Shown here in pieces: positions 9,541 through 21,746 of a stretch of 64,000 nucleotides of DNA. The stretch is from Candidatus Eiseniibacteriota bacterium. Its GTDB lineage: Bacteria > Eisenbacteria > RBG-16-71-46 > CAIMUX01. The notes under the pieces are model-generated. The model had not been told where the DNA came from and did not search any database. It was given only the letters and a program-made list of their open reading frames with translations. The DNA is taken from the NCBI GenBank assembly GCA_016712505.1, contig JADJQY010000001.1, positions 806,001 to 870,000 on the forward strand, written 5' to 3'. How positions within the stretch are numbered: the stretch's first letter is position 1; the number at the start of each line of letters is the position of its first letter. Both the position numbers and the translations under genes were made by a program.

Positions 9541-10916
9541 ATGGGCACGATTCGGCGTGCGGCGATCTGGTTGGGTGGGGCGGCGGTCGTTCTGACGGGG
9601 CTGCTCGGGGGTGCGGGGCCGGCGAAGGCGGAGCCGGGGGATACGACGTGGGTCAACACGTTCAGCAATGATTTCTACAACTGGGCCACGCCGCACGAGC
9701 AGACGTTCACTTTTCCCGCGGAGCGCAACTGGCGGAAGATCCTCCTCTACTACCGCATCGGTTGCCCGCCGTCGCCGGATGACTGTGATCCATGGGATAG
9801 GATCGGGTATCTGCGCGTGATGCGCGAGGTGGAGCAGGAACGATGCTGGCGATCGAGCCGGTGGAGATTGCGCGGGTGATCACGCCGTACGACATCACCG
9901 GAGGTGCGCGCCCGGGAACCTGCACCTGGACCCTGGACGTGAGTGACTACGCGAGCCTGCTCCGCGGTGACGTCACCTTGAACAACTACATCGAGTCGTG
10001 GATCGGGGGGACGCGGGGTTGGCTGGTCACGATCGACTTCGCCTTCATCGAAGGGGAGCCGGAGCTGATTCCGTTCAAGGTGACAAACCTCTGGAACCAC
10101 TACTACGCAGTCTATGGGGACCCGACCCGGCCGATCGAGGATCTGCTGGCCCCGGTTCAGGTGGGGATCGCTCCGGAGGTGGTCGCAGCCAAGGTGAAGG
10201 TCACGACCACGGGACATGGACAGGGGAACACGGGCAACTGCGCGGAGTTCTGCAGCAAGCAGCACACGGTGAACGCGAACGGCACCGATTTCGCCCATAC
10301 CCTCTGGCGGGCGAACTGCGCCTCGAATAGCTGCGGGCCGCAGGGAGGGACCTGGACGCTGCCGCGCGCGGGTTGGTGCCCGGGGGACAAGGTCGAGCCG
10401 TGGGAGGTGGATGTGACGGCTCAGGTGGTCGCGGGTGGTACCTCGACCTTCGACTACAGCGTGCAGGCCTACACGAACTTCTGTTGCCCCTGTAATCCGA
10501 GCTGCATCTCGGGCGCGACCTGCGCGAACTGCCAGTACGACAGCAACGGGCACACCGAGCCGATCTACGCGGTGGCCTCCCAGCTCATCGAGTACCGCAC
10601 CAATCCGGTCTCGGGAGTTCCCGGGCCAGAGACGCGGGCGCGCGCATGGCTGGAGCAGAACGTGCCGAACCCGCTGCGCGGGACGACGGAGATCGCGTAC
10701 GTGGTCGATCGGCCGGGAAGGATCTCGCTCAGTCTCTTTGCGGCCAGCGGCCGCGTGATTCGGGTGCTGGTTCGCGAGCATGCGGCCGCGGGGCGGTACG
10801 CGGTGACCTGGGATGGCCGCGACGCGGGGGGCGAGCGGTTGCCGTCAGGGGTCTACTTCTATGCATTGGATGGCGTAGGCGAGGCGGGTGCGCGAAAGAT
10901 GCTCCTGCTGGAGTAG
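9541..10916 (+). CDS. Secreted PNGase F-like glycoamidase with FlgD-like tail, one frameshift
   Basis: Likely exported enzyme of the peptide-N-glycosidase F family, which removes N-glycans from asparagine. A signal peptide (about 1-30, ending GPAKA) follows an AGGAGG site. The N-terminal domain shows DDCDPWDRIGYLRV and, after the break, ARVITPYD. The C-terminal domain shows TGHGQGNTGNCAEF, PQGGTW and RAGWCPGDKV, all family signatures. The last 90 residues are a FlgD-like module with VTWDGRDAGGERL. The frame breaks at 9828-9829: adding one G to GAGG restores ...VMREGGAGTMLAIEP... and a 458-aa protein. Substrate is unproven; the match is to the fold signature, recognised by eye. Confidence 0.75.
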
Positions 10917-11040
10917 AGCGAGTGGGGCCTGACCCATGGGCGGCTGGGCGGGAGCGCAGGTCGGCGGGGGCGACGAGAGTCGGCGCAGGTTGGGGCGAAG
11001 GTGCGCGTCGGCGGGGCAGCGCGATCAGGCTGAACCGAAG

Positions 11041-11074
11041 AAGGCCCCCGGAAGTTCGTGCTTCCGGGGGCCTT
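11041..11074. terminator. Bidirectional intrinsic terminator
   Basis: A perfect 14-bp stem (AAGGCCCCCGGAAG with its complement) and a 6-nt loop lie between the convergent PNGase-like gene and hppA. A-rich and T-ended stem margins allow function on both strands. Confidence 0.8.
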
Positions 11075-11127
11075 CGTGTATCCACCCCGCGCGTGAGTGC
11101 GCGCGGGCGATCTCAGCTGCGGGCTAC

Positions 11128-13566
<2,439 letters not shown>

Positions 13567-14080
13567 GTCTGTCGCCAGTCTCCGTGGTTTCAGGTTTCGC
13601 GGAGGCTCAGGCCTTCCGAGTTCCAAACAAAAAGACGCCGGATTCTAACCTCTGGGGGTCCGGGACAGGCAGACAAAAACGCCCCGGGGGGAGGGGGGGA
13701 TGCCTCGCCCGAGCGTGCGCATAATTCGTTGTGATGTAATGTGTTGTGTTTTGCGGCCGCGTTGGGCGCCGGGTGCTGACGAGCCGCTGAGGGTGGACGC
13801 GCCGGCGTGCGCTCGCGCGGACGGGACGCGAATGTCGGCTGAGCATTGTTTCGCGCGCCGGGTGGGAGTCTGTCCGCGAGGTCGCATCCGGTGGCCGAGT
13901 CCGGTTCGAGGCCGCAGGGTCGTACTCTGCCCGGACGGAGTTTCGTTTCGGTTAACCAATTGAAGTGAATGTTGTTGCGAGATCGAAAAAGGAATCCCCA
14001 CTTGTGGTTCTTGACCGCTCCGGACTTGGGGGCACACCGTGGTAGCGCCACGCCGAAGGGGAGTTCGATGGGAGGTCGCC
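13567..14080. promoter_or_regulatory. Divergent intergenic region with a repeated 30-bp motif
   Basis: The gap between hppA and the DUF3052-type gene holds no supported gene. It includes a G/C-rich run near 13680-13700 and an AT-rich spot near 13730-13750. At 13931-13960 is a motif CCGGACGGAGTTTCG...CGGTTAACCA that recurs, slightly changed, at 14527-14555 on the other side of the small gene. Promoters of both flanking genes must lie here. Confidence 0.4.
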
Positions 14081-14485
14081 ATGCCTGGGTACTCGGGAAC
14101 GCCGCTGATTCAGAAGTTGGGCTGGAGGGCCGGGGGGCGGGTCTACCTGCTCACCCCACCGGCGGAGTACCGGGAGTGGCTCGGGCCGTCCGCGCAGGGG
14201 ATTGAGTTCACCTCCCGGGTGCCGGCGGCGCCCGAGGCCGCGCACCTCTTCGTGACGGAGCGGCGCGTTTTGGCCGCCAGTCTGGAACGACTGCGCGGGC
14301 GCCTCGTGCCGACGGGGGTGATCTGGGTCTCCTGGCCGAAGAAGACGGCGAAGGTCCCGACGGACATCACCGAGGACACCATCCGCGACGTCGCACTCCC
14401 GCTGGGCTACGTGGACGTGAAGGTGTGCGCGGTGAGCGACGTCTGGTCCGGCCTCAAGCTCATGATCCGGAAGGGCGAGCGCTAG
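14081..14485 (+). CDS. DUF3052-type small protein
   Basis: Cytosolic protein of 134 aa with the conserved pattern of the DUF3052 family. It starts with GYSGTPLIQKLGWRAGGRVY, has WVSWPKKTAKVPTDITED in the middle, and ends with VDVKVCAVSDVWSGLKLMIR. No catalytic residues are known and the role is unassigned. The start follows GGAGG (14071-14075) by 5 nt. It stands alone, bracketed by two copies of the CCGGACGGAGTT motif; a strong palindrome lies 33 nt after the stop. Confidence 0.8.
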   Translation: MPGYSGTPLIQKLGWRAGGRVYLLTPPAEYREWLGPSAQGIEFTSRVPAAPEAAHLFVTERRVLAASLERLRGRLVPTGVIWVSWPKKTAKVPTDITEDTIRDVALPLGYVDVKVCAVSDVWSGLKLMIRKGER

Positions 14486-14517
14486 ACAGCGGGCGGGTCC
14501 ACCATTGCGGTGGCCGG

Positions 14518-14539
14518 GAACTCCGTCCGGACGGAGTTC
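14518..14539. repeat. Perfect 22-bp palindrome after the DUF3052-type gene
   Basis: GAACTCCGTCC followed directly by its reverse complement. The right half begins the second copy of the motif also present at 13931. It lies between convergent genes, so it may end transcription, although loop-less palindromes are poor terminators. A protein-binding site is equally possible. A smaller hairpin, CCACC-attgc-GGTGG, precedes it. Confidence 0.6.
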
Positions 14540-14630
14540 GCAAAATCGGTAACCATATTCCGGTCAATAGATTACGAGAACTGTGCCCGGCCAGCCGAGA
14601 GCGGCACGATGTCGGTCCGGAGCGGACAGC

Positions 14631-15296
14631 TTACGTTGCGATCGGCGCTTCCTCCGGCGCGCCGCCGAGGGCCGAGTCGCGCCCTCCGCCACTTGCGACC
14701 GCGTCGCTCGGATCGTCCGTGTCGGCGTCCGGGAGCTCCAGCCCGCCTTCGACTTCGATCTCGCACTCGACCGGTTCCCAGAGACCATCGGTCTCGACCT
14801 CGAGATCGACCTCCTCGTACTCCCCCTCGGTGTCGACCTCAAGTGCGGCGGGCTCGGCCTCCCCTCCGAGTTGGACCTCGATCTCCTGCGGCGGGAGATC
14901 GACCACCACCTCGGCGGAGAGCGATTGCGGTTCGGGGGGCGGGCCGGTGGGAGCGTCCGTCTCCTCCTCCTCGAACCGTTCGTTGCCGGTCGGGGCGGAC
15001 ATCGAGGGAACGTCGCGCACGTAGTCGGTCAGCAGAGCGTAACGACCGCGCCCAAGGTGGAGACTGAGCCGACGGGCCGACTCGGTGGTCGGGATGCTGA
15101 TCCAGCCGTGGCGTGGACGATTCGATTCGATCAGCGCTCGCAGGCGACGAGCGGTGATGGCGTCGCGACAGAGCACGGCAAGCAAGCGATCGGCCTCGAG
15201 GTCGCGGCCGAACACCCGGAGTTCCTGCGTGGGGGCGAACTCCTCGATGCGCCCGATCTCGACCGAACGCCCATCCCAGTCAAATGTCGCGGACAT
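14631..15296 (-). CDS. Hypothetical protein with acidic tail, last gene of zincin operon
   Basis: Protein of 221 aa not recognised as any family. Residues 1-100 look folded, with mixed beta/alpha pattern such as DWDGRSVEIGRIEEF and RLLAVLCRDAITARRLRALI. From about 105 to the end the chain is very acidic and low in complexity, with Glu/Asp/Pro/Gly and no Lys, so probably disordered. There is no signal peptide or membrane segment. It starts 14 nt after the stop of the upstream partner gene, so it belongs to the same transcript. It could be a chaperone or adaptor for the other proteins of the cluster, but nothing in the sequence proves that. Confidence 0.7.
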   Translation of the reverse strand: MSATFDWDGRSVEIGRIEEFAPTQELRVFGRDLEADRLLAVLCRDAITARRLRALIESNRPRHGWISIPTTESARRLSLHLGRGRYALLTDYVRDVPSMSAPTGNERFEEEETDAPTGPPPEPQSLSAEVVVDLPPQEIEVQLGGEAEPAALEVDTEGEYEEVDLEVETDGLWEPVECEIEVEGGLELPDADTDDPSDAVASGGGRDSALGGAPEEAPIAT

Positions 15297-15310
15297 CGGC
15301 GAAGGCCGGA

Positions 15311-16360
15311 TTACTTCGCGCCGGGCGGGAGCATCGACTCATGTACCAGGGCGCAGGGGACCGGCCCGGCCATCGACTCGCGCGAGAAGGCGTAGAGGAA
15401 GTAGGTCTCGTCCTTCCACGGCGCGGTCTTGTACGACAGGAGATCTATGGCGAAGCAGCCGGTGACGACCGGATTGGGGTCGTTCGGGTCGATCGGATCA
15501 TGACTGGGCACGCGCAACCGGAGCACGATCGGCACTCCGCTGTCCGCGCCGGTCGCGAGGAGGTGAATTCCGACGATCGCGGTCGGGGTGTCCTTGGGGC
15601 TCGCGGCGCCGCTTGCCTCTCCCGACGACGCTGCGAGACGCGGGACGATGTCTTCCTTCCGGGCGGCGAGGCGGAACGAACCGCGCACCACTGCCCGCGA
15701 ATCGGAGCTCAGGACCGACACGCGATCGGCGGCGAGGGCGATGCCGATCGAATCCGGCGCATCGGGGGAGTTCGGCAGCTCCTTGTAGGTCGGGTAGGGC
15801 CAACTCTCGGCCGGCGAGACCGGGGCCAGCGGCTGCTTCGCGTGCTGCGCCTCGAGGAACTTCCGTACCTCCGGGTCCTCGTAGCTCCCGGGCTGCTTGT
15901 CGAGGCGGGTGGTCACCCGGTTCGAGACCTCGTCGCGCAGGAGCACCGTCACGAGGAGATTCGACGGTTGCCACGGTACTCCCGCCCGGGCGCGGACCTC
16001 GGAGAGATAGGGCGACATCATCATCCCGTCCGGCGGCTCGGCCGCAGGCGCGGTCCGCTCCTCGCGCACCCGGCCTTCCTGGTCCAATGCCGGCCCGACG
16101 TAGAGCTCATTGCGATCGACGTCGACCGCCGTCACCAAGGCAAGGAAGCGGAAGCTGACGTATGCCGCCTTCTTGAGCGTCATGGTGTGGCGCACCACGA
16201 CCGGGAGTGTCTCTCGCACCCCGAGGGCAACGTAGCTGGGCGCGTCGATGACCAGTCCCGGAGGGCCGGGGCGCGGCGGGAGGCCGCTGGGCGTCGGCTC
16301 AGCCTTGAACGGATCGCTCCAGAAATCGTGGTCCTGGAGACCGAAGACGTGCTCGCTCAT
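15311..16360 (-). CDS. Zincin-partner protein B, unknown function
   Basis: Protein of 349 aa, clearly paralogous to the protein at 18549-19610. Shared blocks are FGLxDxxFWSxP at the N-terminus, RETLPLVxR, TxVDxDRNxxYxG, a WQPSxLLVTxLL strand, WPYPTY/RPYPSY in the middle, and a C-terminal FAxDLxxxxxxPWxxxTYxxxAxSREs segment. There is no signal peptide, membrane helix or known catalytic motif. Each copy sits directly downstream of a HExxH protein, so it is probably a binding partner, an immunity or structural component, or a delivery adaptor. These are inferences from position alone. Confidence 0.75.
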   Translation of the reverse strand: MSEHVFGLQDHDFWSDPFKAEPTPSGLPPRPGPPGLVIDAPSYVALGVRETLPVVVRHTMTLKKAAYVSFRFLALVTAVDVDRNELYVGPALDQEGRVREERTAPAAEPPDGMMMSPYLSEVRARAGVPWQPSNLLVTVLLRDEVSNRVTTRLDKQPGSYEDPEVRKFLEAQHAKQPLAPVSPAESWPYPTYKELPNSPDAPDSIGIALAADRVSVLSSDSRAVVRGSFRLAARKEDIVPRLAASSGEASGAASPKDTPTAIVGIHLLATGADSGVPIVLRLRVPSHDPIDPNDPNPVVTGCFAIDLLSYKTAPWKDETYFLYAFSRESMAGPVPCALVHESMLPPGAK

Positions 16361-16418
16361 CCATCCCTCCGTTCATCCGGGGTTGAGGTCGAGGCCGGGG
16401 TGCCGTCGCCGTGGCGGT

Positions 16419-18434
16419 TCAGCACTCGTCGTCCGCGCGCGTCTTGAAGCCGCTCCGGATGTCGGTGAGCTTGCGCGCCTTGATGTACTTCTGGCAAGTG
16501 GGGCAGAACTGATCGCGCGCCGGGTCGGCCTCGTCGCCCCCGGAGCCAAACAGGATGCAGCTTCCGGAGGCCCCGCCGAAGCTGGCCAGCGTCTTGTCGG
16601 CGACGCTGAAGGCGCAGTGTGTGCCGGTGTGCCCCTTGCCGACGTAGACATCTCCCGCGGCGACCACAGGGGGATAGGGAAGTCCTCGCGGTGGCTTGTT
16701 CCCGAATGGAGCGGCGGTGGCCGGGTCCATCACCGCCATTCCCATCGAGTGCCCCAATTCGTGGCAGATCGTGCACGCGGTCGGTTTGGGGGGACGGCTG
16801 AAGACCAGAGTCTGCCTGCCGCCGCTGGCTGATCCGTTCACTCCGCCGGCCCAGAAGATCTCGAAGCGGAATGAGATCGGGCAGTGGGTGGCTGAGAGCG
16901 GTCCGACGAAACTTCCTGGCTCACCGACCCCGGTCGGGAGCTTGAGCTTCAGCTTCTTGTAGGTCTTGAACTCGATCCAGTCTGCCTGCCCCCACTCGAG
17001 GCGGGCCGCACCCGCGTTCACGCCGGGGTGAGCGGGATGCGCGACCGGGTCAACCTCGGCCTCCCACCATACGCTCACCACCGCGTCGGAGCCGTCGAGC
17101 ATCCGCTTCGCGAAGGCGTAAGCGCCGGCGGGTATGTCATACTCCAGGGTTGCCGTGGTCATGCTCACGCCTAGCGTCGCCGCAGGGTCGTCCGAGTCAT
17201 AGTAGCCATCGACCAGTTTGATCTGCACCGTCCGAGAGTCCGGCGAAGCATCGAAGGTGACCGGGCCGCTCGGAACCAACGAACTCGTATGATCGCCGAT
17301 GACGTACTTCTTCCCTGCGGTGGCGTCGCCAAAGTAGGCGTTGTCGAAGATCGTTCCCGCCGGGGCGTTGGTGAGTTTCCACACGTGCGACTTGATGCAT
17401 TCGAACTGGATGAACGCCTTGGCCAACCGCGGGCGGAACCAGCCGGTCATCACGTCGGAAAAGTCGCGTCCGGAAACACCCGAGGGGAGCATCTTGGCGG
17501 GTAGCTTTGCGCTCATGCTCTCGGCAGCCAGGAGTTCGTAGTAGAGCTTCCGCCAATTGACGATGGTGACCTTTGCGTCGGTCTTGGCCGGCGTGCCGCC
17601 GGCCGTGATGATGACCGAGTCTCCGCCGGCCTGGCCGAGCACCAGCTCCCACTCCGCCTCGCCCTTCGCGTCGAGGGTCTTCTCCTCCTCGAGTACGGTC
17701 CCCTTGGCGTGCCCCCCGGCATCAGCCGTGCGATCGGAGTTCTCGGCGTGGAATTCAGCCTTGACGTAGATCTTGTCCCCTGTCTTGCCGAAACCCTTGG
17801 TCTCGGGGGCGAAGCGGATCTTGATCTTCGCCCCCTGCTCCGGCTTGGCTGCGTCCGCGTCGAGGTTCACCCACTGCTTGTGCTTCCCTTCGCCGTCCGG
17901 CGTGGGGAAGATGATCTTCACCTTGAAGCGCTTCTCGACCTGGAGCTTTCGCTCTTTCCCCTTGGGCTTGTCGACCGACTTCAGCACGTACGGAGACTTG
18001 CACTCGATCGACACGTCGCCCGGGGCCATCAAATCGAATACGAACACGCCCTGTTCATCGGTGGAGCGCTGCAGGTTCTTCTTGTTGTGCTGCAAAGTGA
18101 GATCGGTCCGGGGCATCGGCTTTCCCGCCCCGTCCTCCTCGCAGGTGATCTTTACTTGTTTCGCCCAGACGAAGATGTCGCCTTCGTACCCGGGCTTCGG
18201 TGCGCCGTTGATCTCTGCCTTCCAGGTCATCTTCATCGAGAGGTCGTCGCCTTCGACCTTGGGGGCGGGCCAGGAGCAGCTTCCGGATCCGCCGGCGATC
18301 GTCGCCTTGGCTTCTCCGGCGGCGGCCCCGTCCGCCTTGAAGAACTTGAAGGTGCAGGTCGGCTTCGCGCCGAACCCGGCGAGCGAGACCTTGCAATTGA
18401 CGGGTGTCTCTTCCCAGACGTGGATATCAGCCAT
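16419..18434 (-). CDS. Zincin-like metallopeptidase B without signal peptide
   Basis: Protein of 671 aa that starts MADIHVWEETPVNCKV. The N-terminal part is a string of beta-rich segments, including a carboxypeptidase-regulatory-like stretch (STDEQGVFVFDLMAPGDVSI). Near residue 560 lies ICHELGHSMGM, a zincin HExxH motif. Further on are a Gly/His segment GKGHTGTHC, GSCILFGSGGDE, and a C-terminal CPTC pair followed by ARKLTDIRS, which may bind another metal. The third zinc ligand is not certain. Lack of a signal peptide in a large protein with Ig-like segments is odd and suggests intracellular action or delivery by a specialised machine. It pairs with the 349-aa gene 58 nt downstream. Confidence 0.75.
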   Translation of the reverse strand: MADIHVWEETPVNCKVSLAGFGAKPTCTFKFFKADGAAAGEAKATIAGGSGSCSWPAPKVEGDDLSMKMTWKAEINGAPKPGYEGDIFVWAKQVKITCEEDGAGKPMPRTDLTLQHNKKNLQRSTDEQGVFVFDLMAPGDVSIECKSPYVLKSVDKPKGKERKLQVEKRFKVKIIFPTPDGEGKHKQWVNLDADAAKPEQGAKIKIRFAPETKGFGKTGDKIYVKAEFHAENSDRTADAGGHAKGTVLEEEKTLDAKGEAEWELVLGQAGGDSVIITAGGTPAKTDAKVTIVNWRKLYYELLAAESMSAKLPAKMLPSGVSGRDFSDVMTGWFRPRLAKAFIQFECIKSHVWKLTNAPAGTIFDNAYFGDATAGKKYVIGDHTSSLVPSGPVTFDASPDSRTVQIKLVDGYYDSDDPAATLGVSMTTATLEYDIPAGAYAFAKRMLDGSDAVVSVWWEAEVDPVAHPAHPGVNAGAARLEWGQADWIEFKTYKKLKLKLPTGVGEPGSFVGPLSATHCPISFRFEIFWAGGVNGSASGGRQTLVFSRPPKPTACTICHELGHSMGMAVMDPATAAPFGNKPPRGLPYPPVVAAGDVYVGKGHTGTHCAFSVADKTLASFGGASGSCILFGSGGDEADPARDQFCPTCQKYIKARKLTDIRSGFKTRADDEC

Positions 18435-18548
18435 CGAGTGCTCCGGGGGAACGGCAGGCTGCGCCTGCGAGAGGCGCGCGACGACGACGGGCCGTGACTC
18501 TATCCTTCAGCGTCGGTGGGCGCAAGCGGCGCGAAGGCGCGGGACACC

Positions 18549-19610
18549 TCAGAGCCGCCGCTCGATCATCTCGGCGCGCACGACGAGCGAGATTGGACCG
18601 CAGAGCGCCTCGCGACTCCAGGCATGGACGAGGTAGGTATCCGGCTCCCAAGGCTCACCCTGGGGAGCGAACAGGTCGAGGGCAAAGTGCCCCGCGCCGA
18701 TCGGCGGGTCGGACCGCTCGTCGAGCGGGCCGAAGATCGGTACCGCCAGGGTGAACCAGCGGGGCGCCGGGCGCCGGATGCCGGTGATCAGGAGGTGGAC
18801 GGCAACCACCGCGGTCAGCTCCCCGTCGGGCGGGCCGAGGTCGAAACTCCGAGCCTGCGCGGCGAACGCTTCCGCGGCGGCGGCACTCACTCGCTCCTCG
18901 GGGCGTACCGGGAGGCGGAACGAGCCGCGCAGCGGACAGCGCGATCCGCTCCGCAGCAGTTTGGGCAGTTCCGCCGTGAGGGCGATTCCGGTCGGCCGGG
19001 GAGCAATCGGGGACTCTGCCGTCTTGGAGTACGACGGGTAGGGGCGGCCCGGCTGCGGCGAGGGTCCCTGCGCCGCGGGTCGGCCGGATCTGCTCTCCAG
19101 GTACCGTTCGACCGCGGGGTCGACGTACGCATCCGGTGGTTTGCCGACCCGCGTTCGCACCCGATTCGAGGGCTGCCCCTCGAGCAGTGCGGTCACGAGC
19201 AACTCCGAGGGTTGCCAGGGGATCTGTGCGCGTGCGCGCAGGTCGATCACGAATCGTCGGGACATCCGCCCCGGCGGCCTCGGCCGTGTGAGCGCGGCGC
19301 CGGGAGGCGGTCCGGTAACGGCCTCCTCCTGATCGCAGGCGAATCCGCAGTAGAAGCTGTTCCGGTCGAGATCGACCACGGTGATCAAGGCCGAGCGGGC
19401 GAAGCTGACCCGGGCGAGTTCCTCGTGTGTCGCGGTGAAGCGGGCGACGAGCGGCAACGTTTCCCGTCCGGTGACCGAAGCAAAGCTCGGCGCGGCCAGC
19501 TCGAGCCCGGAGGTGGCGGGAATCGAAGGCAGCGGGCCCCGGCGGGGCGGTTCCTTTCCGGGATTCGACCAGAACTCGTCATCGGAGAGGCCGAAGTCGA
19601 CGTCGCTCAT
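18549..19610 (-). CDS. Zincin-partner protein A, unknown function
   Basis: Protein of 353 aa beginning MSDVDFGLSDDEFWSNPGK, paralogue of the gene at 15311-16360. The pair keeps its common length, the FWSNP/FWSDP N-terminal motif, the WQPSELLVT strand, and the central YPSYSKTAESPIAPRPTGIA block that matches YPTYKELPNSPDAPDSIGIA in copy B. Residues 110-130 (PPPGAALTRPRPPGR) form a proline-rich linker. No export signal or catalytic motif is visible. It lies 33 nt downstream of zincin A and 114 nt upstream of zincin B, so the operon is a tandem duplication of a two-gene module. Confidence 0.72.
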   Translation of the reverse strand: MSDVDFGLSDDEFWSNPGKEPPRRGPLPSIPATSGLELAAPSFASVTGRETLPLVARFTATHEELARVSFARSALITVVDLDRNSFYCGFACDQEEAVTGPPPGAALTRPRPPGRMSRRFVIDLRARAQIPWQPSELLVTALLEGQPSNRVRTRVGKPPDAYVDPAVERYLESRSGRPAAQGPSPQPGRPYPSYSKTAESPIAPRPTGIALTAELPKLLRSGSRCPLRGSFRLPVRPEERVSAAAAEAFAAQARSFDLGPPDGELTAVVAVHLLITGIRRPAPRWFTLAVPIFGPLDERSDPPIGAGHFALDLFAPQGEPWEPDTYLVHAWSREALCGPISLVVRAEMIERRL

Positions 19611-19643
19611 CCGTTCCTTCCTTGCTCCGCCCCGATGGGGAGC

Positions 19644-21642
19644 TCAGCACTCTGCATCCGGGCGCGAGGAGAACCGAGACCGGATGTCGGTCAACCGCCG
19701 GCCTCGCAGGTAGGTTTGGCAGGTTGGACAGAACTGATCACGAGCCGGAGGTTCTTCGTCTCCGCCCGCGCCGAACAGAATGCAGGTGCCCTGGACCGAC
19801 TCGAATCCGGCTAGTGTCTTGTCCGAGACCCCATCGGCGCAGTGCGAACCGTTGTGCCCGTGTCCGGAGTAGCTGTTTCCGGCGGCAACCTCCGGCGGCG
19901 ACGGCAGGCCGTTCGGCGGTTGGTTGGCGCTGCCGGCACTGGCTGCCACGGTCATTCCCATCGAGTGACCCAGCTCGTGTGCGATGGTCACCGCGACTGC
20001 CGACAGGGGACGGGACATCACCACCGCCTGCGCGCCCCCTCCTGCCGTGCCATTGAGCATGCCGGCGAGGGAGATGCCGATCCAGACGCGGACAGGGCAG
20101 GTGGTATCGCTCTCCGGGCCGACGAACGACCCGGGATCGAGCGGATCACTGGCCGGCAGGGTGACTCGAAGGGTCTGCCAATCGACGAACTCCACCCATC
20201 CGGCCTCGCCCTCCTCGGCCCGAGGATCTCCACCGCTCACCCCCGGGTGCGCCGGATAGGCCACTGGATCGATCACCGCTTCCCAGCCCACCAGCGTCAG
20301 CGCGACCGATCCGTTGGTCATGTTGATGGGGAAGAAGTACGCACCGTCCGGCGCGGGGATGTCGACCGAGGGACTCTCGGTCTCCACGTAGGTTTCGGCC
20401 GGAGGGTCATCCCCTTTGAAGAGGTAGTCGCAGAGGGTGAGCTGGATCGCACGGGGGTCAGGCGTCGCGGAGAACGACACTCCCCGGGGCGTCATCAGAC
20501 GGGTGTGCCGTCCGAGCGCGTAGATGTTCTCCGCGCCACTTCCGACGTAAGCGCCTTCGTAGATCGTTCCCGCCGGGGCGTCCTTCGTCTTGAAAATCAG
20601 GGCACGCAGACAGTCGTACTTCACGAAGACGGCGTCGAGGCGGGGGATGGTGAAGGCGGTGACGCCCCCCGGAAGCTCCCGTCCCGACTTGCCGTCGATC
20701 AGCGGCTTGGCGGGAAGAAGCGCCTTCATGCTCTCGGGCGCCATCAGCTCATAGAAGAGCTGGCGCCAGGTCCGGATGACGAACTTGATGTCGGAGCGAC
20801 TCGCGGTGCCTCCGATCGTGATCGTGACCTTCTCGCCCCCGGCATGCCCCAGCTCCAGTTCGAACTCGACCTGCTTCTTGGCGTCGAGCGGCTTCTCCTC
20901 GGTGTGTACGCTCCCCTTCGCGAATCCCCCCGGTTCCGGCGTGCGATCGGAGTTCGCCGCGTCGAACTCGGCCTGGAAGTAGACCGGCTCCCCGGGCGCT
21001 CCATCGTCCTTCGTCGCGCAACCGACCTTGATCTTGATCTTCGAGCCGCGCTCCGGGTGATCGAGGGCGGGGGTAAGATTGACGTACTGCTTGTGCTCTC
21101 CGGAATCATCCGGCACCGGCCAGATCAAGGCGGTCTTGAACTTGCGCTCCGCCTTCAGAACCCGTTCCCGCGCCTTCGGCTTGTCGATCGACTTCCAGAC
21201 GTAGGGCGCGCGGCAGAGGATCTCGACATCGCCCGGTGTCGGAAGGTCGAAGACGAACTTCCCCTGGGCGTCGGTCATCCGCGTCAGGGTCTTCGGGCCT
21301 TGCTTGAAGGTGAGCAGCGCGCGGGGGAGGATCGCCGGTGGCCTCATCCTGGACCGTGAGCTTGATCTGCTTGGCCCAGATCTCGAACTCGCCGGTCTGT
21401 CTCGCGTCGATCGCCCCGTTGATCTCGACTTTCCAGGTGATGAGGAACTTGAGATCGTCGCCCGTCACTTGGGGCGCGCGCCACTTGCACCATCCGACGC
21501 CCGCGGTGACGTTCGCGGTCTGGGTGCCGATCTCCTCCGCGCCCTTGTAGAAATGGAAGACGCAGGAAGGGCTCGAGCCGTGCCCTGACATGCTGGCGCG
21601 GCAGTTCGCCTCATCGCCTTCCCAGATCTGCGCACCCGGCAT
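19644..21642 (-). CDS. Zincin-like metallopeptidase A, one frameshift
   Basis: Paralogue of the protein at 16419-18434 and first gene of the module. It starts MPGAQIWEGDEANCRASMSG, matching the DIHVWEETPVNC start of copy B. The rest, in another frame, holds TDAQGKFVFDLPTPGDVEI, the zinc motif AHELGHSMGMTV, GHGHNGSHC, GTCILFGAGGDEE and the terminal CPTC pair with RGRRLTDIRS. The frame changes at a run of five G on the plus strand (21323-21327); removing one base gives ...TGDPPRALLTFKQG..., aligning with copy B. The full product would be about 665 aa. Because homology is intact on both sides, the gene is probably functional and the break a sequence error or fresh mutation. Confidence 0.72.
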
Positions 21643-21746
21643 CCTGCCCCCTCGTTTCCCGATCTACGAACGTGGAATCGGACGATGGTTGGGCATTGTA
21701 GCAGTCCGGCTGCCGCGACTCGCCCCCCGGATTGACCGCAGGACGA

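Noticed and set aside
14631..21642. Calling the zincin cluster a type VI secretion effector locus
   Set aside because: No VgrG, PAAR, Hcp, sheath or tail genes are visible nearby; kept only as a hypothesis.
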